The notes beneath the pieces were generated by a model. The model was not told where the DNA came from. It did no database searches and worked only from the letters and a program-made list of their open reading frames with translations. Positions 49,067 through 62,200 of a DNA stretch of 64,000 bases are shown piece by piece. Origin of the DNA: Onthophagus taurus (Eukaryota; Arthropoda; Insecta; Coleoptera; Scarabaeidae). The position numbers and the translations under genes were made by a program. Where the stretch lies: NCBI RefSeq assembly GCF_036711975.1, contig NC_091967.1:13764001-13828000 (forward strand), read 5' to 3'. The number at the start of each line of letters is the position of its first letter. The first letter of the stretch is position 1.

Positions 49067-50173
49067 ATGTTTAACCAACATTCTTTCAAGCTAACATATT
49101 GCATCATTTATTCTTTTACAAGTATTTATTTTCTAAATCTAAATCGTTCAATTAATAATTTTTTTTAGTTCAACTGTCTTATTGCGATTCAAATCCAATA
49201 AACGAAGCTTTTGATTATTGGAAGAACATTCTTGAAGGTTCAAAACGTTTTCTAGGAACTGTAAATGAAAAAGACGTCCAATTCGTTTTATTCAACAAAA
49301 AATTTGATGAAATCTTTTTAGATGCGACTCAAGATAACATTTATCAATTTTTTTTACCCGAAATCGAAACGAAATTTATTGTTCACGGTTGGGGTGAGTC
49401 TCGATTTCGGCCTTATTACAGAACTTTAACTGAAGAATACACCAAGAAAGGTGACTATAACATCGTTCATGTTGATTGGTCAAAAGTAGCAAGTGTTGAA
49501 TATAACGTAGCTGTTGAAAATACTTTTAAAGTAGGAAAGATCTTAGGGGAGTTTATAACTAAGTTGTTAACTAGTAATATTACAACGCATGAAAATGTTC
49601 ATTTATTGGGACATTCTTTGGGGGGACATATTGTTGGTGTTAGTGGGAAAGAAATTTTTAAGCTTACTGGATTAAAAGTTCGAAGAATCACGGGATTAGA
49701 CCCAGCTGGACCATCTTTTGAAATCCCACCGATTGAAATTCAAAAAAGGTTAGACAAACATGATGCTGAAATGGTTGATGTTGTTCATACAGATGGGGGA
49801 ATTTTTGGATTTATGGAACCACTTGGAACTGTCGATTTTTATCCTAATGGTGGAAAAGGTCTCCAACCTGGATGTTCGTTATTTAAAATTTCGATTCCAC
49901 CTACAATTAAATCAGCCACAGATTATGGTAATACAAAAAGAAAATTTAAGTTAGAATATTATTATTGAGTTAATTTAATTTTTATTAGCATTTTGTAGTC
50001 ATACAAGAAGTTATATTTACTTTATAAATTCGATTAATGAAAAAATGATCGCTAAAAAATGTAATTCTTGGGCGCAATTTCAAAATGGTGATTGCGATGG
50101 AAATGAAAATGTTGTTTTTGGAGAAGATGTACCTTTTAAAGCTACAGGAAGTTACTTTTTAAGTATTGTTTAA
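49067..50173 (+). CDS. lipase 7, canonical triad
   Basis: Exons 49067-49121, 49169-49927 and 49989-50173; 999 nt, 332 residues. The N-terminus is hydrophobic (FKLTYCIIYSFTIQLSYC), compatible with a signal peptide. Triad Ser168 in LLGHSLGGH, Asp196 in TGLDPAGP, and His276 in FCSHTRS. KFIVHGW gives the oxyanion strand and PNGGKGLQPGC the beta9 loop. The last exon begins at the A-F-C-S-H block, the same intron position as in lipases 1, 2, 4 and 8. It is more diverged than the 5/6 pair. Likely secreted. Confidence 0.88.
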
Positions 50174-51475
50174 ACAATGTTTTTGGTACATTTGTTTTGT
50201 TAAAATTAAAAGTAATTTAATGATACCTACAACTTTATTTAGTGTTTAGAGTCCTTCTTTAGTTTCAGTTGAGTGTTTCCATTAACAAACTCGATTTATG
50301 TGAAATACAAGCTTATTTTGCACAAAATATTTTTTTTTTTAAATTACTTACTTAGCTTTATCACAGTTTTTTATACAGCCAAAAGGTTATATATTTGGAT
50401 GTAGCTATGTTCCACTGGTTTCTGAAATCATCTACTAGTTGATTGACACCATGAAAGCAGTATACAAGCTCTGGATACTGGAACATATTACTATAAATGC
50501 TGTATCTAACAGCTGAATACCGAAATCATCCCGGGAGTCTGGAATCATGTATAAAATATATTAGAGTCATCTATTAGAGAATGCTGGAATCATCCAGAAG
50601 GTGCTAGCATTATCCAGTATATACTGATATCATCTATCAGATGCTGGAACAATCTGAATACTGAAGCTAATTACTGCATTCCATAACTGAATGTTGAAAT
50701 CAAGTACTTACAGGACATTGGAATCATCCAGAAAAAACTGGAATCATCGAGGGCATACATACACCTACAGAGTAGTGTACTGTAGAGTAGGTTGGAATAA
50801 GGTTGGATAGAGATAGGTTGGGTTGGGTTGGGTCTCACATAAAAAAGGTCTCCAAAAAGCAGGAAGCTTAATGCCTTCTCAGGCGTTACGCCCAAGGTTA
50901 GAGGTCCTAGTCAAAAAAGAGAAAGTTAAAAGCCACGGTTATTCTGACTGTGCTTTTATATGCTGACTCGGTTACCAGATGCTGGATCGATCTAAATTTA
51001 ATTACTGCATACAACAGTTACTAGAAATCAAGCACAACACACTGAAATCATCTAAAAAATACTAGAATTATCCAGAAAATACCGCATAACACCAAAATGG
51101 CAATACCGTTAAGCAGATTACCTAATTAGAGTTTAGAACAAACTCTAAAAATGGCTTACAGAAAACATAAAATATTAATAATTGAAAATTTCATAAAATA
51201 AACACATTTCGTAATCTTAGATGGCAAGAAAATACAATCTGACATATTTAACTAATTTTTAAATTGTATGATTAATAGAGGGCAGCTTAATGGTTTGCCA
51301 AAAATTAATATCATAAATAAGTAATTGAAACTCCAAAAAAAACACTAACAGGATGTTATAAATCACGTGAATTTATAATATGATAAAAAATTGAACAAAG
51401 GAAATTAATTTATAATGTATAATGGCAAAATAATAACTATAGTTATTTCAATTTTATATACAGTTTTGTTTCACA
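50174..51475. other. spacer with degenerate minisatellite
   Basis: 50390-51080 is a decayed tandem repeat (listed). A TTGGG triplet lies at about 50814-50831. No gene. Confidence 0.5.
50390..51080. repeat. degenerate ~20-bp minisatellite
   Basis: Words such as CTGGAATCATC, GAAATCATC and GAAATCAAGTAC recur every 18-25 bp on the plus strand, broken by a unique segment at about 50755-50960. Much decayed. Confidence 0.55.
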
Positions 51476-52576
51476 ATGAAGAACATTGCGATATTTATGC
51501 CAACGTGTTTATTGTTTATTTTTATTATTTGTAAGTATGTTGTAAAATATTTGTTTGGAATGATGTAATTATATTAAATTAATTCGATTTAAAGATGCAA
51601 ATGGATTGTTGGAAGAAATTTTGCGGAACGACATCTTTAAAATAATCAATAAAATCCCATTTAATTTTACCCGTTTTATCTTCAACAACATCAAAATGAA
51701 CGAAAGCGACGTTACCTATTTTTTTATAGTAGAAAATTTAAAAATATAAAATTCAATTCTAAATATATTAATCCAAATTATTCACTTAAAGTTCTTATTC
51801 ATGGTTGGACTGAACACGCAACGGTTCAATGGTATACAAACGTAATTAATGCTTATTTAAAACGTGGATATTATAATATAATAGCTGTCGATTGGTCTTC
51901 AAAAGGTGATGCTGATTATTTATCGGCTTCAAGATACACTAGAGGAATAGGAGAAAAAATCGGGATATTCTTAGTAAAGTTACACAAAAGAAAAGGAATT
52001 CCGTTAAAGAATATCCATTTGTTATCGCATTCTCTAGGTGCTCATGTTTGCGGATTCGTAGGAAAAAAAATTTATGAATTAACTGGTGACAAAATCGGGA
52101 GAATAACCGCGATGGATCCTGCAGCACCTTTATTTGAAATTACACAAGATATGAGATTATCAAAAGAAAATGCAAAATTTGTTGATGTGATTCATACGGA
52201 TGGTGGAATGTTAGGATTTAGACATCCAATAGGAACAGTAGACTTTTTTCCAAATGGTGGATCAGCAATTCAACCTGGATGTTCTTTATTAAAAGCCGAT
52301 CTCCACTATGATGATTGTATGGTAATGGGATGAAAATTTATGTTTGATAATTCTTTTTGGGTATTTGTAGTTTTTTGTAGTCATGCTAGTAGTCATCGAC
52401 TCTTCATTAAATCAATAAACCACAAAAAATTTTTTGCCAAAAATTGCGAATCCTATGAACAGTTTTCAAGAGGGTTATGTAGAAATAAGAAAACAATTTT
52501 TTTTGGGGAAGATACCCAAACGAATGCAACAGGCTCTTTTTATTTTCAAACCAAAGATACCGACATCATTTTGTAA
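51476..52576 (+). CDS. lipase 8, one apparent frameshift
   Basis: Exons 51476-51530, 51595-52316 and 52371-52576. Signal peptide MKNIAIFMPTCLLFIFII. Exon 2 changes frame in a T7 run (51719-51725). With one more T the reading SDVTYFFYSRKFKN continues into LKVLIHGW, and the total becomes 984 nt, 327 residues, with all splice phases correct, so a consensus error or a very recent mutation is likely. The nucleophile elbow is SHSLG rather than GHSLG. The Asp is in AMDPAAP, and the His region reads CSHASSHR, lacking the usual C-S-H-x-R-S arginine spacing. Activity is therefore doubtful but not excluded. Confidence 0.78.
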
Positions 52577-53248
52577 CTTTAATTTCTTTGCTGCATGCAT
52601 AGAATTTTCGAAGATATGATGCGCATTATATACAAGTATTTCAAAATAACGTTTAAATGATGGAAACTTAATAAACTCAACAAGTCAAACTTGATTTTGC
52701 CTAATCTTCTAACCTGGCTCATCTTAATCTTTCTGACTTTATTATTTACTTTATTGCTTTAATCCAAACGTCTAATTAGCTATCATAGGAGGTAGATTTA
52801 ATCACAACTATTAAACGGTCATACCTGGAAAACACTCTTCCTGAACTTTTGGAAGACTTACCGTTTAATCGGAGACTAAATCTTTGCTTTATCCAGGATT
52901 TAGTTCCGCTGCACTTTATGCTTGCTGTTGGGAAACATCTTAACAACACATTTTCTGGGAGATAGATAACGCAACAACTTCCCATTGCGTAGCTTGCCCA
53001 ATTCAATGCAGAACTAGAAACTATGTTGATGTTGCAGGACGTTCAATGTTTAAACGTTATTTTGAAACATTCTGTCTTATTCATGTAAAATTGATATAAA
53101 TAATAATTTTTGTTGAAGAAAACATTGATATCGTATTATAACACTTTTTATTTTATACATAAAAGAAGTAATAAATTTTTCTTTATATACACCATATATA
53201 CATTATCTTAAATTTTTCAATTCCTCTTTTAATAAATTTATTTTTCTT
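52577..53248. other. intergenic between lipase 8 and nompC
   Basis: No recognised gene. A minus-strand ORF at 52776-53006 has no family features. 53100-53248 includes the nompC 3' UTR. Confidence 0.45.
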
Positions 53249-56200
53249 TTAATTTTGTGGTGCAACATTATTAGAAACTTGAACTTCTTCATCTTCTTCT
53301 TCGTTGCTATCGGTATTTTGTTCTTTTACTTCATCAACTTGTCCAACCAAAGCCCGATATTTTTTAGCGATTGCTTCCCAATCGGTGACATGTTCTATTC
53401 GGGTCGTTTGAGCTGAAAAACTCAATTGGGAACCTAAAGGACTTAAATGAGCTACCGATAGCGTTGTTGATTCTTTCGGACCGACTTGGTTGCCCTTTTT
53501 TACTTTTGATAACCATTTTTGGCCCGCTTTCGATCTCGGGCTTAATTGTTGAGGACGTTGAAAACCACCCATAATGTGTACAAGGCTTGTTCTTTTCTTG
53601 GCACGAACTAAAATATTTGATGTGTGTTAGTAAAAAAAGGATAATTCTTGGTTTTTGATTTTTACCTCTACTTTTACACAGTTTTACTAAATAAAATAAC
53701 CATGTTGTTATTAAATTTATGGGGGATGGGGCTGAGGTTGTTCTGTGCATCGATCTGATGAGTTTACTCAAACCAAATTTCCATTCAATGTCGGATTGGG
53801 CCTAATTTTTTGAAAAATTTTTGTGAATAATGAGTAATTAAGATAAATTAAACAGAAAAGTGCAAAATTTTTTTGATGGTAATCTTTAACGGTTGCTTAC
53901 AGTTCGGTTGTTTGTTGAACTGATTATGGAAAGAAGTCGGTAATGGGTTTTCTTCTATTTTGTGCTTATGTGCAGGTTTATGTACAAGTGATGAGTGGTA
54001 AAAAGTGCCAAATCTAAAAATTGTAAATATGATATGATGAAAAATTTATCAAAAAAAGTATTTATTTTGTTCCCTTTTTAAAATATTATAAATATAACAT
54101 TTATTCAGTGCGAAATGGTCCAGCCCAAATGAACTGGTGCAAAGAAGCTCCTTTGGATTACATCCGAAAATTCTTTATTTTTTTTTTCAGTTCAACTTTC
54201 TGTCTTCCATAATTCCGCTGGAATCTTTTTCTACATTGATAATCGTTTATTTTATGCGTGCTGGTGTCGATTCTGGCTCATTTATTTTTTTATAGATATA
54301 TTTTTATCCGCCTTTTATTATTTTTGTTACCTGAATCTTCTGGTACGTATCCGTCATCATAGCGATGAGCAGTTTGACTAGGACAACGACCGAAATGGAC
54401 ATGTACGCTCCGTATATCATCTTAAAGAACACGATGGTCCAGAATGGTTGCGTCACTTCGTCAAGCTTTAGGTGACCAAGATTAGACTGGCCGAAAATAG
54501 CGAAAAATAGCAGCCCGAAAGCATTGAGAGAGTTCGTTTGGACTGGAATAGAGAGAGAAAAAGATGCAAGTGATTACCTGAATGCGCTGATAGGTGTCAG
54601 ACATCATAGCAATTAGCAGATTGATCAGTACAACCACTGATACCAACATGTACACTCCGAAGACCACCTTGAAGAGGTTTTCGGTCCACTGTGGTCTGTA
54701 AGCTGGTTCTCCTGCTGGCGCTTTTATCGTCACATCATCGTATGTCGTCTGGCCGAAAATGGCGAAAAACAAACGTTCGAACGCCACCAATGGACTCATT
54801 AACACTGGATTAAGGGGCAAAGAAAAAACAAGAAACGTGTAAATTTTTTTTTCTTTTTTCTCTGATTTTTTAACGATTTTTGATTTCAAGAAAGAAGATT
54901 AAAGGCTTCATGCTTGTTTGTTGAACTGTATTTACAACGATGCCAAGAAGAGAGAAGAAATGATTTCGAAATTTAAAAAAAATTGCAATCTTTTTTGTGT
55001 TTTTGAACATACAAACCTTCAATTTTTTAATATTAACGTGTTATGTTTAAAATGTAATGATACTAATATCTACACAAAAAATTTGTTGCGTAAAGCAAAA
55101 ATGTTACAGCAATTATAAAAAGCTTGTTAAAAAAGTATTTACAAATTCAAAACCATGAAATCATATTTTTTTTTTGATTTCCTGCGGAAAAATTAAAGGA
55201 TACATAAAAAACATGGCAAGACAAAGACGACACACACAGACAAAACGTTGTTTCTTCTAATGAAGTGGGCACAACACAGAAAAAATCTATTTCTTTTTAC
55301 GATTTGTTTTGTTTCGGTCTCCTTTGAAACAAATAAAAACACACAAGACATACAATGAGGACGTTTTCACAGTTATTATTTTTATGGTGGCTTAATTCAA
55401 AATAATGCGGAGCCACGAGAACACATATTTAACACAAGGACAACAATAAATATTGTTAACAAAGATATTGATAACAATAAGACCACAGCACGCAGATTTA
55501 TGGACTGACTTACTATCTCCAGACACTTCGGGTTGGGAGTATTTCTTGCGAAGAGACCCGCGTGGTCTAACTCCAGCTGGACGCTCTTCAATGTCATCGA
55601 GAAGTTCGATTGTTGATTCTCTTACCGCTATTGTCGTTTTAAAATTTGAATATCAAATATGAAAATATGTATAAAATTAGTAATAACGTTCTGTACAAAT
55701 CATGTATAATGGAAAATTATGCTTAATAAATTTAAATGTTAATATACATATTATGTACAAGATGTGGAAACTATACAAGAAGTGTTAGAAAGTACAAAAT
55801 TTTCAAATCATTTTATATACACTCATACAAGAAAGAAGATATAAAAGTATTTTTTATATACAGCAAAAGAAATAAATAAATAAATATTGATACAAACTTA
55901 CCTCCATCAAAACTTTTCGCTGAAGCAACTGTTCTTCCCAAGTTCTTAACTTCACTGTCTTTGTAGTTATCGAACCGTTGATTCAACGCAACGAAATGCA
56001 TAGAAAATCCAAACACAAAGATGGCTAAAACGGCCAAAAATCGTCCCAAATCTTTCATCAAATTTCCAATGATGATGGCCCACGGTCCAAAAAGGTGGTG
56101 AAACGACAAAAAGTCCAAAATTTGTACACAAGCCAATAAAAACGATAACGCGAATAATTGATTTCTGCAATACATCAATGTTGGCCAATAATTTATTTTG

Positions 56201-59200
56201 ACCAGTTCGGCGAGTCCAAGCAAATGAGCTGCGACGCCGAAAATTCCGAAAAGAAGTACGGAAAGTTTTATCCAACCCAATCCGGATTTGTCACTTGGGT
56301 TGGTTAATTCGAATAATAAAAGTCCACTAAGCCATATCAAAAGAACCCATTCGTACCAGTATGGAAGTAGGCTCGGTCTGACAACTGGATAAATAGGAAA
56401 AATGGCCACGAGCAAAAGGAAGAGCATGAGATAAACGTGGGATGTTAAATAGGACATAAATTTTATAATAGGTACTTTATGGTATTTATGGCCTAATGGA
56501 AGAGTAAAAGCCAACCAAATTGGTGGGCAAATAATAAATCCTACAAAAAGGAGCATCGTTCTCCACGCCGTCCAATTAAGTGGTCCTCTCCAAAGTTCCT
56601 GTAAACGATAATAATTTATTTAAACGAGTTTGAGCCAACAGATAAAATTACCTAATCTTTACCTGAAGATATCGTTGAACAACTGTATGCGCAATAACTT
56701 CTTTTTGTTCATTCTCAATTAAGACATCTAAAAATTCCACATTTCTTCTATCAGTAGCCGTTAACACTCTTCCAGCAGAATCAGCCCCTGCAGCCAATGC
56801 TAACAATTCGGTAGCCATAGCTTCACAATGTTTTCCAGCAGCTATTAAATCCTTAGCCCGTTCTTTTTCTTTAGTTGACAAATTAATCAAAATATTCGAC
56901 AACTTCGCAGCGGTATCAACTGGAGCCGGCGAAACCAAAACAAACTCCTCAATCGGTCGATTATTATGATTTTTCGAGCACACCATTAAATTATAAACGA
57001 ATCTCCTATCTTCCATCAAATTGTACGTATCGTGTTCTTTAGACATCAAGTACTCTAATACATCATGGTGACCTTCAGAAGCGGCAAACCAAATCGGAGC
57101 ACATCCGAGATTCGTTTCCGATTTCGGGGATGCACCGGATTCCGTTAAAAGCTTAACAACTTCGAAACAACCTGCCCTTGAAGCGTAATGTAGCGGCGTC
57201 CAACCGTTTTTATCAGTAGCGTTAATCTCCGCACCTTGACCTAAAGAACGAAAGCGGTATTGATTTTAGTTAGAGATTAAGTTAATTTAACTTTGATTTA
57301 ATAGCCAATTTGGTGTATAATATACATATTATATATTTTTTGAAATGATACATACCTAAAAGAACTTCAACCATCTGGTAGTGACCATTTGTTGCTGCTA
57401 TATGAAGACCTGTTTTTCCATGTTTGTCATGACTTTGAAGAAGTTCTGCTGATCTGCTTAAAAGGAGACCAACAACTGTTGTATGGCCACCAAAACAAGC
57501 TAAATGCATTGGGTTGTAACCCTAAAAAAATTTAAATTAATTAATGAACCATATTAAAAAGATAATATTATTACATTTTCATGTGTTGATGCATCAACTT
57601 GAACTCCAGCAGAATTCAACAATAATCTAACTACGTTTTCATTTCCAGAGAACGCTGCAAGATGTAACGGAGTCATTCCGGATTCGCTTCCAAGTGTTGG
57701 CACAAGCGAAGCACCAGATGGTGCATCAGATTTTACAGTTCCTGGGACATGTGCCAACAATTCCCGAACAGTATCAGCTTGTCCAAAATAAGCTGCTACA
57801 TGTAAAGGGGTAACTCCCAGTTTCTTACTGGTGACCCTTAAAGAATTTGATGATCTCAGTACTTCCAAAACTTGACCATGCCCGTTTTTCGCAGCTAAAT
57901 GCACTGCTGTAAATCCATTTTTGTTTTCATCGGTAACATTAGCCCCCGCTCTAACTAAAGCTTTAACGACTTCTGCGTGACCCCCTTCAGCTGCGATCTG
58001 AAGCGCTGTGGCGTCGGTTAATTTATTTCTGGCGGTTATAACTCCAGTTCTATCGAATTTCATTAATTCTTCGATGACGGTAACACTTCCTTGGGCTGCG
58101 GCGATGTGTGCGCAAGTATTACCATCTTTAGTTGTGGCCATCACCAAACTGGGATGTTGTTGAAGAAAAAGTTTAGCTACTTCGGAGTAGTTGTTTTGGG
58201 CTGCCGCGTGAATCGGTTTTTGTCCTTGATCATCAGTTGCATCGATGTTAGCTCCTAAATCCAAAAGAAGTTTGCAAACTTCGATTTGTCCAGCAGCTGC
58301 TGCAAGATGTAACGGAGTTTGTTTCTTTAATGTTAAAATGTCGATTACCGCGTTATGATCTTTGATTAGAAATTTCACTAAATCAGTATAACCGTTCATA
58401 GCGGCTAAATGTAAAGCTGTTCGTCCGTTTCTTGATTTTGAATTAATGAAAGCTTTGTTGGAAAGTAATGAGTCGCAGACTTGGATGTATCCTTTTTCGG
58501 CGGCTAGATGCAAAGCTGATCGACCGTCGTTATCAAAAACATCGACTCTCGCATGGTTCATTAAGAGGTTATTAACCAACTCGTAATGTCCACGATTTGC
58601 TGCAATTGATAAAGGTGTCCAACCAATTGCTGATTGCCTGTTTAAAGCTTTTTGTGTTTCAGTAACCGTCATGTGTGAAATCATCTCGATCAATACATCA
58701 TTATTTCCAGCTACAGCCAAATAATGAAACGCTGATTCATGGGCTGGTTTTGCAACCAACTTAACATCGGCTCTATTTTCCAAAAGAATCTTTACAACCT
58801 CTTTATCAGCATTAGGAAATTCCACTTCATCCTTCGTTACCGTACAAATATAATGCAAAGCGCTTTCATCGTTGTTATTTAATTCATTAACGTAGGCGGT
58901 TACTTCATCTTCGCCTTTTTGGGTTTTAACATAATTTATGAGATGTTGAACAACATCTGGTCGACAACCTTTACATGCAAGATGAAGGGCGGTTTCACCG
59001 TGTTTATTTTTGTACTGAGGATCGCCCCCATCTTCTAGAAGTAAAAGTAAAGTTTGAAGATTTCCGTGTCTTGCTGCAACATGAACCGGAGTTTGCCCTT
59101 CTTCCGTTATTAAATTTGGTCCTGCACCCGATTTTAGAAGCATCAAAGCGCATCTTTCACCATCTTTTACTCTTGCTGCTATATGTAATGGTGTTTCTTT

Positions 59201-62200
59201 TAATTTTCCACCTACAATGATAAATTAAGCATAACATGTTATTATAAATTAAGTGATTTACCTCTGACATGAACATCAGCACCATAACCCAATAATGTTT
59301 CAACAACCGCAGGTTTACAAGATTCAACAGCGATATGAAGGGCGGTGTAATTTTCCTTTTTTGCGAAACAGGGTAATAAAAATTAATAGAATTCCCGGTT
59401 GTAATATCTTTGAAACTTTTTTTTAGTAATTACTTACGTTCGTGGTAATGTCTACTTTTTCCCCTTTCTGTATCAGTGTGTTTATGATTCCCACGTGGCC
59501 ATACCTAGCTGCGGTATGTATACTTCTTGCACCGTCCTTCGATGTGGTAGGAGAAAGAAATGAAAAAAAGAAACGTGGAAATAAATAAAACCCGAAACGA
59601 CAACGAACGACACGAATAAAAATAAATTTACCTTGGCGTGTTATCTAAAAATTAATCTGTGGCATTTTAACCCCTTTTTATATTCGCCCCAGATTTCAAG
59701 TAGAAGAATGTCTAACAGAACTATATATCTTGAGAATATTTCTAGGTTTTTTGTTAGATTAAAATCTGAACTTAACCCACAGCGATTTATAAGTCAAGGT
59801 TAACGTTTTAATTAAAAATAAAAATATATGGTATGGTGTTGAAAACAATAAATATGAGAAAAATTTTTTTTAATAACTCAGTTGTAGATAACTTGGACAG
59901 TGTCAAAACTAAAAGCTGCGTAACTTATAAAGAACAAATGGATAGACGTAAGACACTTGAAACTTGTAAATAAACTTTGTAATTAAAAGTTTATATGGCA
60001 GATAAAGCTAGAACAACAAAAAGTTATCCTGACTAACATCTAAGACTACAAGATATCCAAGGAGAGAGAGCAAAAAATTCACTTTGCTATAGGTAGTAAT
60101 GGTAATAATCTACCTTCTAGAATATAATTTTGTAATTTGATTTCAGACTAACTTGGGAATGCCGTCAAACGCAATGTGTAATACATACCTTTCGAGTACG
60201 AAACAAAATAGAAATATTTCTTGAATAATACATACCTTATTTGGCATATGTAGATAAACTCCTTTCTTGAACAACATCGTAGCGCAATCAGCATGCCCAT
60301 TTAACGAAGCTATATGCATCAAAGTAGAACCATCTTTAGTTCGTTCAAAGATGCTAGCTTTGAATTTATCAGCCAATAACTCAATAATTCCCGCATGACC
60401 ATTTTCAGCGGCAAGATGCATTGGAGTTCTGTCTTGATTATCAGTTACACTAGCGGAAGCTCTTACGCCATAAAAATATTTAACCAAAACTTCGTCTCCT
60501 TCCGCTGCAGCTATATGAAGTGGTGTTTGTCCTTCCCCATTTCTAATATCTACGCTCGTTCCATAATCGACCAAAATCCTAACCATATCGACGTCTTTTC
60601 TTCTTGCTGCTAAATGCAGCGCTGTATCTCCATTTGCCGCTGCAGCTTTTAACTGATCGGCGGTTTGAGAACTTAACAGTTCTCGACACATTGATTGATT
60701 TCCTGCCTCCACAGCTAATAATAACGGAATTTTTCCTTTCTGCAAAAATTAGAATTAAATGACAAAAATGAATTTAAGCATTAAATTACTTTTTCTCGTT
60801 CCTTTTTACGTAGCATACGCTTAAGTCTTAAAAGGGCCACAATTGACAAAGTCATTTTAAAATCGTTTTAGTTCTCGTTTTGATATGGTTTTTGTTGTAT
60901 CTGGGTCACATTAGGGTTAGTAACCCTTTGGATGTATGCATGAATTCAAAGCGTTATGCAAATCGTTTCTATGCGGAGCTGTAACGCGATTAGCGATGCC
61001 ACATTAACGAAAATAATGGTCCATTTTTCGGATTTTAAAAAAACGTTAATGTTTTTTATTGTATTCCAATCAGTTGATTTTTAAAAATAACTTCTTAGCT
61101 TTAATTGGTGTATGTATAAAATGGATCCTGAAAGTTAACAGGTGTCCAAGCACAACATATGAACATTAAAAAAATCTTTGTAAATGGTTGTAAAAAAGTT
61201 TTAAAAAGACACCGATTTCACGACATTTTAGTATGTAGTTTTTTTTATTTTTTATGTATCAACTAACATCGATGGACCATTCCGTACCAGTCTACAAAAG
61301 TAGACAACATGCAATGAACCGAAAACGTTTATATCCCGATAAAAAAAGCACCAATTTAAGTCTCAAACCTTAACAGCTCAAAATCTAATATTTATTATCT
61401 ATAAGTCACTCGTAAAAATCTGAACGCAAACTGAACCAGTAGACATCAAGAAAACTACTGTAAATGTAAAAATCATTTCAAATTTTGTCGATTCGTGGGG
61501 GAAAAACTTTTTGGAGCCATCGAACGACCAAACAAAACGAAAACTTAACGATTTCCCTCAAAATTCGAGACGCAAATAGTAAATACGAGTGACATAAAAT
61601 ATGTTCTTTTGTCACGATATATTGAAATTTGGCTTAAAAAATGTACTTACCCCGTCTGGTCTTAATCGAATATCTTTTCCGGCGGCTGCTAAAAGTGCTC
61701 TTAAGATAGCTGTGGCAGTTCCCGTTTGTCTTGAAGCAACCAAATGAACTGGAGTTTGTTGCCTTGACTAAAAACATAAGAATATTTTTATTTAAGGAAA
61801 TTATTTAACATTTTTTTTGTAGAAAGCTTTTAGGTGTGAACCACTAAAAAAGCTCGTTTAAAATCGACACCTCATCTCTATGGCAACTAAAAGCCTTTAT
61901 TTGCTTTATTTAGATTGCGTGATCATGTGGAATTTTGTAAAGTTTTGTGAAATGCTTTTTTTTTGTTATTATTACCCCTCCTGTTGAATAAGGATCCACT
62001 CCACGTTTTGTAAGGAGAAGTTTAACGACATCTTCTCTTGAATACATCGCCGAGATATGTAATACATTGTAGTTGTCCTGAAATAAATCAGACCATAAAA
62101 AAATATTTATAAAAAGTGATCTAAATCTAGATATTTTACAAACAATCTTTGAAATGTACACGATGCAAAACTTTGTTCGTCGAGTGTTTATACACGCAAC

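Noticed and set aside
52776-53006. Minus-strand ORF of 76 residues upstream of nompC's end
   Set aside because: No recognisable motif and no splice context; likely chance or very old repeat.
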